A stretch of DNA of 44,692 bases from Ruminiclostridium sp. (GTDB lineage: Bacteria; Bacillota; Clostridia; Oscillospirales; Ruminococcaceae): the NCBI GenBank assembly GCA_016282095.1, contig JAEEJW010000042.1:1-44692 (forward strand). Reading direction: 5' to 3'. The notes under the pieces are model-generated. The model saw only the letters and a program-made list of their open reading frames with translations. It searched no databases and was not told where the DNA came from. Position numbers and translations under genes: made by a program. Below, one piece after another: positions 41,938-44,692 of the stretch (position 1 is the first letter of the stretch; each line of letters begins with the position of its first letter).

Positions 41938-42614
41938 CACATCATCATTAGTATTTCGGAAATATCAATAAACATCACAGGCGGCACTTCGCTCACATTC
42001 GCCTCGGCATAACTCATAGCGTCGGGTATCTCCGTTTCCGCGTCGATCATAGAAGCGAACGCAAGCCGTCGTTCAAGCGACATCTCCTGCGCCCGGGCAA
42101 GTGCGATACGTTTCTTCCTGAGCATTTTCTCAAACTCCTCGTGTCGCTTGTCCCGTATCTCTTTAAGCTGTTTCCAGTATTCTTCCTTTTCCTCTTTTGT
42201 CAGCCTGCCTTCGCCTGTGGAATACTGCTCCGCGCGGAAATGCTCCGGATTGCTGCCGAATTGCAGGGTGTGGTACTGCGTGCCGCAGAGCTGCCGTATT
42301 CCCGGCGGTACTGCTGCCGAGAACGCGCCGTGTATCTGATCGAGCACCCATTTTTCATACTCCGGGTTTGTCTGCATTTCCCGATAACCCGCATCCGAGA
42401 TACTCACAGCGTAGGTGTCGCCGGACTGCGACGGATGCAGGACAAGCGAGGAAATCCGGTCTTTGATGTACGCCTTATAGTCGTCAAGCGACTGCTCGTT
42501 CATGAAGTTTTCAAGTGCGTCTGTAAAACTGATGTCTGACGTTTTCGGTGCGATGCTCTCCGCGAATGCTTTCATATACGCGGTCTGCGCGGATATGTAA
42601 ATAGTGTTGCTCAT
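41937..42614 (-). CDS. Unknown protein, third gene of the operon
   Basis: 225 residues, family not recognised. N-terminus MSNTIYISAQTAYMKAFAES; a globular part with GDTYAVSISDAGYREMQTN; residues about 135-195 form a long charged helix (EEKEEYWKQLKEIRDKRH) and the end is hydrophobic (PPVMFIDISEILMMM). No signal peptide or TM helix. AGGTGAT precedes the ATG, 14 nt after the stop of the preceding gene. Confidence 0.8.
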   Translation of the reverse strand: MSNTIYISAQTAYMKAFAESIAPKTSDISFTDALENFMNEQSLDDYKAYIKDRISSLVLHPSQSGDTYAVSISDAGYREMQTNPEYEKWVLDQIHGAFSAAVPPGIRQLCGTQYHTLQFGSNPEHFRAEQYSTGEGRLTKEEKEEYWKQLKEIRDKRHEEFEKMLRKKRIALARAQEMSLERRLAFASMIDAETEIPDAMSYAEANVSEVPPVMFIDISEILMMM

Positions 42615-42628
42615 ATTATCACCTGTTC

Positions 42629-43609
42629 TTACATCAGTGATGCCAGCGCGGACATCATTTCTTCCTGCGGGGTCGGTTCGCGGTCCTCGGCGCTGCTCAT
42701 GCGGGATTTAGCTTCTTCAAGCAGGCTTTCGGCGGCAGAGACTGACGCTTCATCGACGTCATATCCCTGCTCCTTGCCCGCATCGCATTCGCGGAGGTCG
42801 GATTGTATCATCTCCATGACTGCCTGCACCTGAGAGCGGGTCTTAGCGGCGGCAAGCATTCGTGCGAGCTTTGCGGCATTTATGCCCATGCTTACACCGA
42901 CCGACTCGGATTCGATCTCGTCGTCACTTTCGAAAGCTTCATCGATTTGCTGTAAGTCGATTGCGTTCGCCGCTTCACCGAAAATGCGCATATCCTCGTC
43001 GCCAAGCACCAATTCTCCGGTTTCCTCTGCCATATTCAGCATTTCTTCCAGCTTGTCGGCAGCGTCCTTGTTCTTCTCGCGGACACGCTCGATGATCTTT
43101 TCGGTGTTCTCTCGTGCCTGTGCGCGAAGCTCCTCGTTAAGTTCGTCCTCGCGCACCAGAACGGACGCATGGTGAAGCTGTCCGTTTTTGTCGATGTAGT
43201 TGTCGCAATAAACGGTTTTCATTCCCATAGCTTTTGAAAATCTATCCGCAAATGCCGTAGCGCGCTCAATGTCATGCATTTTCTGTGTAAACTCGATTTC
43301 GGCTTCCGGACTGCCGTTTATTTTTTCAAGCAGTTTCGGGTCAAGTGTAAATGCCCAGCAGTTCGCATTATCACCTGTGTTGAGGTTCGTTTTGCCGGTC
43401 ATTCCAGTACCGACCGAAAAGCTCATCTTCGGGAATTTCACCTGTAAACTACGGAGTGCCGCCGACTGCGCGAGGCTGTCAGCGGAGAACTCGATTTTGT
43501 CTTGTACAGCGTTCTTTTTGTGCTGCACGCCGTTACCGCTTTCAGCATGATTGTTGATTAGATTATGAATATTCTGATACTGCAAAGCACCAATCCCATT
43601 GACAGCCAT
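42629..43609 (-). CDS. Unknown protein, DUF6033-like
   Basis: 326 residues. The middle (KIEFSADSLAQSAALRSLQV, then KFPKMSFSVGTG, NCWAFTLDPKLLEKIN) resembles the Firmicutes family DUF6033 by layout; this is from memory and unsure. Later parts are charged helices with acidic runs, and the tail is REPTPQEEMMSALASLM. No export signal. GGGGGTGAG precedes the ATG, 11 nt after the upstream gene. It probably forms a complex with the neighbours, judging by operon structure only. Confidence 0.7.
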   Translation of the reverse strand: MAVNGIGALQYQNIHNLINNHAESGNGVQHKKNAVQDKIEFSADSLAQSAALRSLQVKFPKMSFSVGTGMTGKTNLNTGDNANCWAFTLDPKLLEKINGSPEAEIEFTQKMHDIERATAFADRFSKAMGMKTVYCDNYIDKNGQLHHASVLVREDELNEELRAQARENTEKIIERVREKNKDAADKLEEMLNMAEETGELVLGDEDMRIFGEAANAIDLQQIDEAFESDDEIESESVGVSMGINAAKLARMLAAAKTRSQVQAVMEMIQSDLRECDAGKEQGYDVDEASVSAAESLLEEAKSRMSSAEDREPTPQEEMMSALASLM

Positions 43610-43620
43610 AAACTCACCCC

Positions 43621-44105
43621 CTATGCCTTAACCTCCATAGGCTTCGGAACGCGTATCGGGTCGGGAACAACAGTCTGCACCGCTGGTTCCGCAGTCTCAC
43701 CGGGCTTATCCGCATCTGCACTCTCCTTTTCGTCTGCCTTTGGAGCGTTACCGAAGTTGTCAGTCTTTTCGGTCTTGTCCGCAGCCTTCTTCTCCGTCGT
43801 TTTCGCAGCTTTCTTCTCTTCTTCACGGTCTGTGATCTCCGCACGGTCAACGTTCTTTTTGAGCTCGTCATTGGTATTTGCAAGCATTTCCGACTGCTTC
43901 GACTTCAGATCGGCAGCGTGCTCCTCGGTCTCTTTCAGCTCGGCTTGTTTCGCGCTTGTATCGGTCTTGACGGAGTGCTCAATCTCCGATTTCAGCAGTC
44001 CCGCGTGACCCTCGTTTTTTTGAGCGCGTGCTGCTGCACCTGCGCCTGTTTAAGGGTCGTTCCCGCAGACATAAGAGCCGACATTGTGTTTGTTATCATA
44101 TTCAT
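43621..44105 (-). pseudogene. Unknown helical protein, first gene of the operon, frameshifted at a run of seven A
   Basis: From ATG 44105 (AAAGGA upstream) the frame reads MNMITNTMSALMSAGTTLKQ AQVQQHALKK, then stops soon after a run of seven A (plus-strand T7, 44015-44021). Adding one A restores NEGHAGLLKSEIEHSV and a continuous Lys/Glu helix to the stop at 43621, about 161 residues in all, ending in a Pro-rich tail (VPDPIRVPKPMEVKA). The natural junction KK-NEGH suggests that the gene is intact with eight A. It may be a sequencing error, slippage or phase variation. Function unknown; small helical scaffold-like protein. Confidence 0.7.
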
Positions 44106-44271
44106 CAATTCCTTTCGCGGGCAAGCGCCCGCCGGCGATCCGTAGTTATTCTCTGCAAGCGGATAATTAATCGCCCGTGAAGGCAGGTTTTCACCGCCTG
44201 CATCAATAATATCGGAAAGGATTTTGTAATATAAAGCAAATTGCTGTGAAACGCGGTTTTTCGTGCGTGAA

Positions 44272-44692
44272 TTATTGCAGCATCAACATAACTGTTAGCG
44301 TGAAAACGCCGCCTTGGCATTCGATACCGACACCGCCGCCGTACTTCTCGGCGGTGTTTCTGATGTTCAGAAGTCCGAAGCCGTGGTTCTCGCTGTCGGA
44401 TTTCGTGGTCGCGGGAATTTCCCCGTCTGTCAGCTCCGCGCCCGTGCAGGAGTTTGTGACCGTGATAATGAACGCGTTCTTTTTCCGTGATGATGAAATA
44501 GCGATATTCCGCTCGTTTTCGGGGCATTTCTCCGCCGCTTCAATAGCATTGTTAAGCGCGTTGTTGAGGATAATGCTCATATCCAGCGCAGCGCCGGAGA
44601 AGTCCGCAGGATAGTGAAAATCACAGTCGAACGTTATTCCATGCTTTGCGGCTTCGGACTGCTTCTCGGTCAGGATAACATCGGTCACAGGG
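44272..44692 (-). CDS. Sensor histidine kinase, GHKL ATPase domain (partial)
   Basis: The minus-strand frame is open to the window edge, so the 5' end is missing. The 140 visible residues are the ATP-binding domain: N-box IILNNALNNAIEAAEK, a G1-like region, and G2 NHGFGLLNIRNTAEKYGG. This form (HATPase_c_5) is typical of AgrC/quorum-type HPK10 kinases in Firmicutes, which sense peptides with an N-terminal membrane domain. It ends 166 nt before the three-gene unknown unit. No response regulator lies in the window. Confidence 0.9.
   Translation of the reverse strand, partial: PVTDVILTEKQSEAAKHGITFDCDFHYPADFSGAALDMSIILNNALNNAIEAAEKCPENERNIAISSSRKKNAFIITVTNSCTGAELTDGEIPATTKSDSENHGFGLLNIRNTAEKYGGGVGIECQGGVFTLTVMLMLQ

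Overview
The window looks like a chromosomal segment of a low-GC-lineage (Firmicutes/Clostridia) bacterium with moderate GC, most likely a Ruminococcus-like member of the Oscillospiraceae. The support is gene content: remA-gmk-priA, ireB, spoIIE, a SigH-like sigma factor, a SleB-type hydrolase and TTGACA-17-TATAAT promoters almost everywhere. The species is inferred, not proven.

Layout. 1-1902 (minus): start of priA, gmk, remA and maf. 1969-7868 (plus): tmk, DJ-1-like gene, 5-formyl-THF cyclo-ligase, mltG and a U32 peptidase, closed by a terminator, then rsmA. 7949-12061 (plus): spoIIE, then a two-gene unit of a GSF-repeat protein and a glycosyltransferase-like protein behind a hairpin-rich leader. 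12108-12353 (minus): ireB. 12517-17067 (plus): a large DivIVA-like coiled-coil protein coupled to an orphan fumarase beta subunit, a SigH-like sigma factor, a zinc-ribbon protein and a DUF3237-like protein. 17125-20443 (minus): HU, a Thr-rich lipoprotein, a 33-residue peptide gene and a secreted transglutaminase-like protein. 20722-21819 (plus): membrane GGDEF protein. 21883-31632 (minus): RsbU-like phosphatase, PAP2 phosphatase with a 29-residue peptide gene in front, and a run fbpA-like/fbpB-like/fbpC-like/STAS-kinase/MATE.

31.7-37.76 kb is an AT-rich accessory island next to a tRNA-Gly(CCC) gene. It holds degenerate coding remnants, a modular terminator-like repeat found at both edges, a Phd/PIN toxin-antitoxin pair, an IS3-type transposase remnant and, between two 39-bp direct repeats, a two-gene cassette. 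The cassette encodes a helical-repeat protein with a DEDDh exonuclease domain and a UvrD-like helicase with a PD-(D/E)XK nuclease domain; the helicase gene is interrupted by one +1 frameshift. This is the best candidate for an undescribed (probably defence) system.

37.9-44.69 kb (minus) returns to housekeeping and unknown genes: iron alcohol dehydrogenase, YhaM-like HD nuclease, AIM24 protein, SleB-like hydrolase, then a GHKL histidine kinase (cut by the window end) upstream of three genes of unknown function, the first of which has a frameshift at a run of seven A.

Themes: sporulation/partner-switch signalling (SpoIIE, SigH-like, RsbU-like, STAS-kinase), several secreted or envelope proteins, and short unannotated peptide genes next to envelope genes. 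All functions are read from sequence motifs only.
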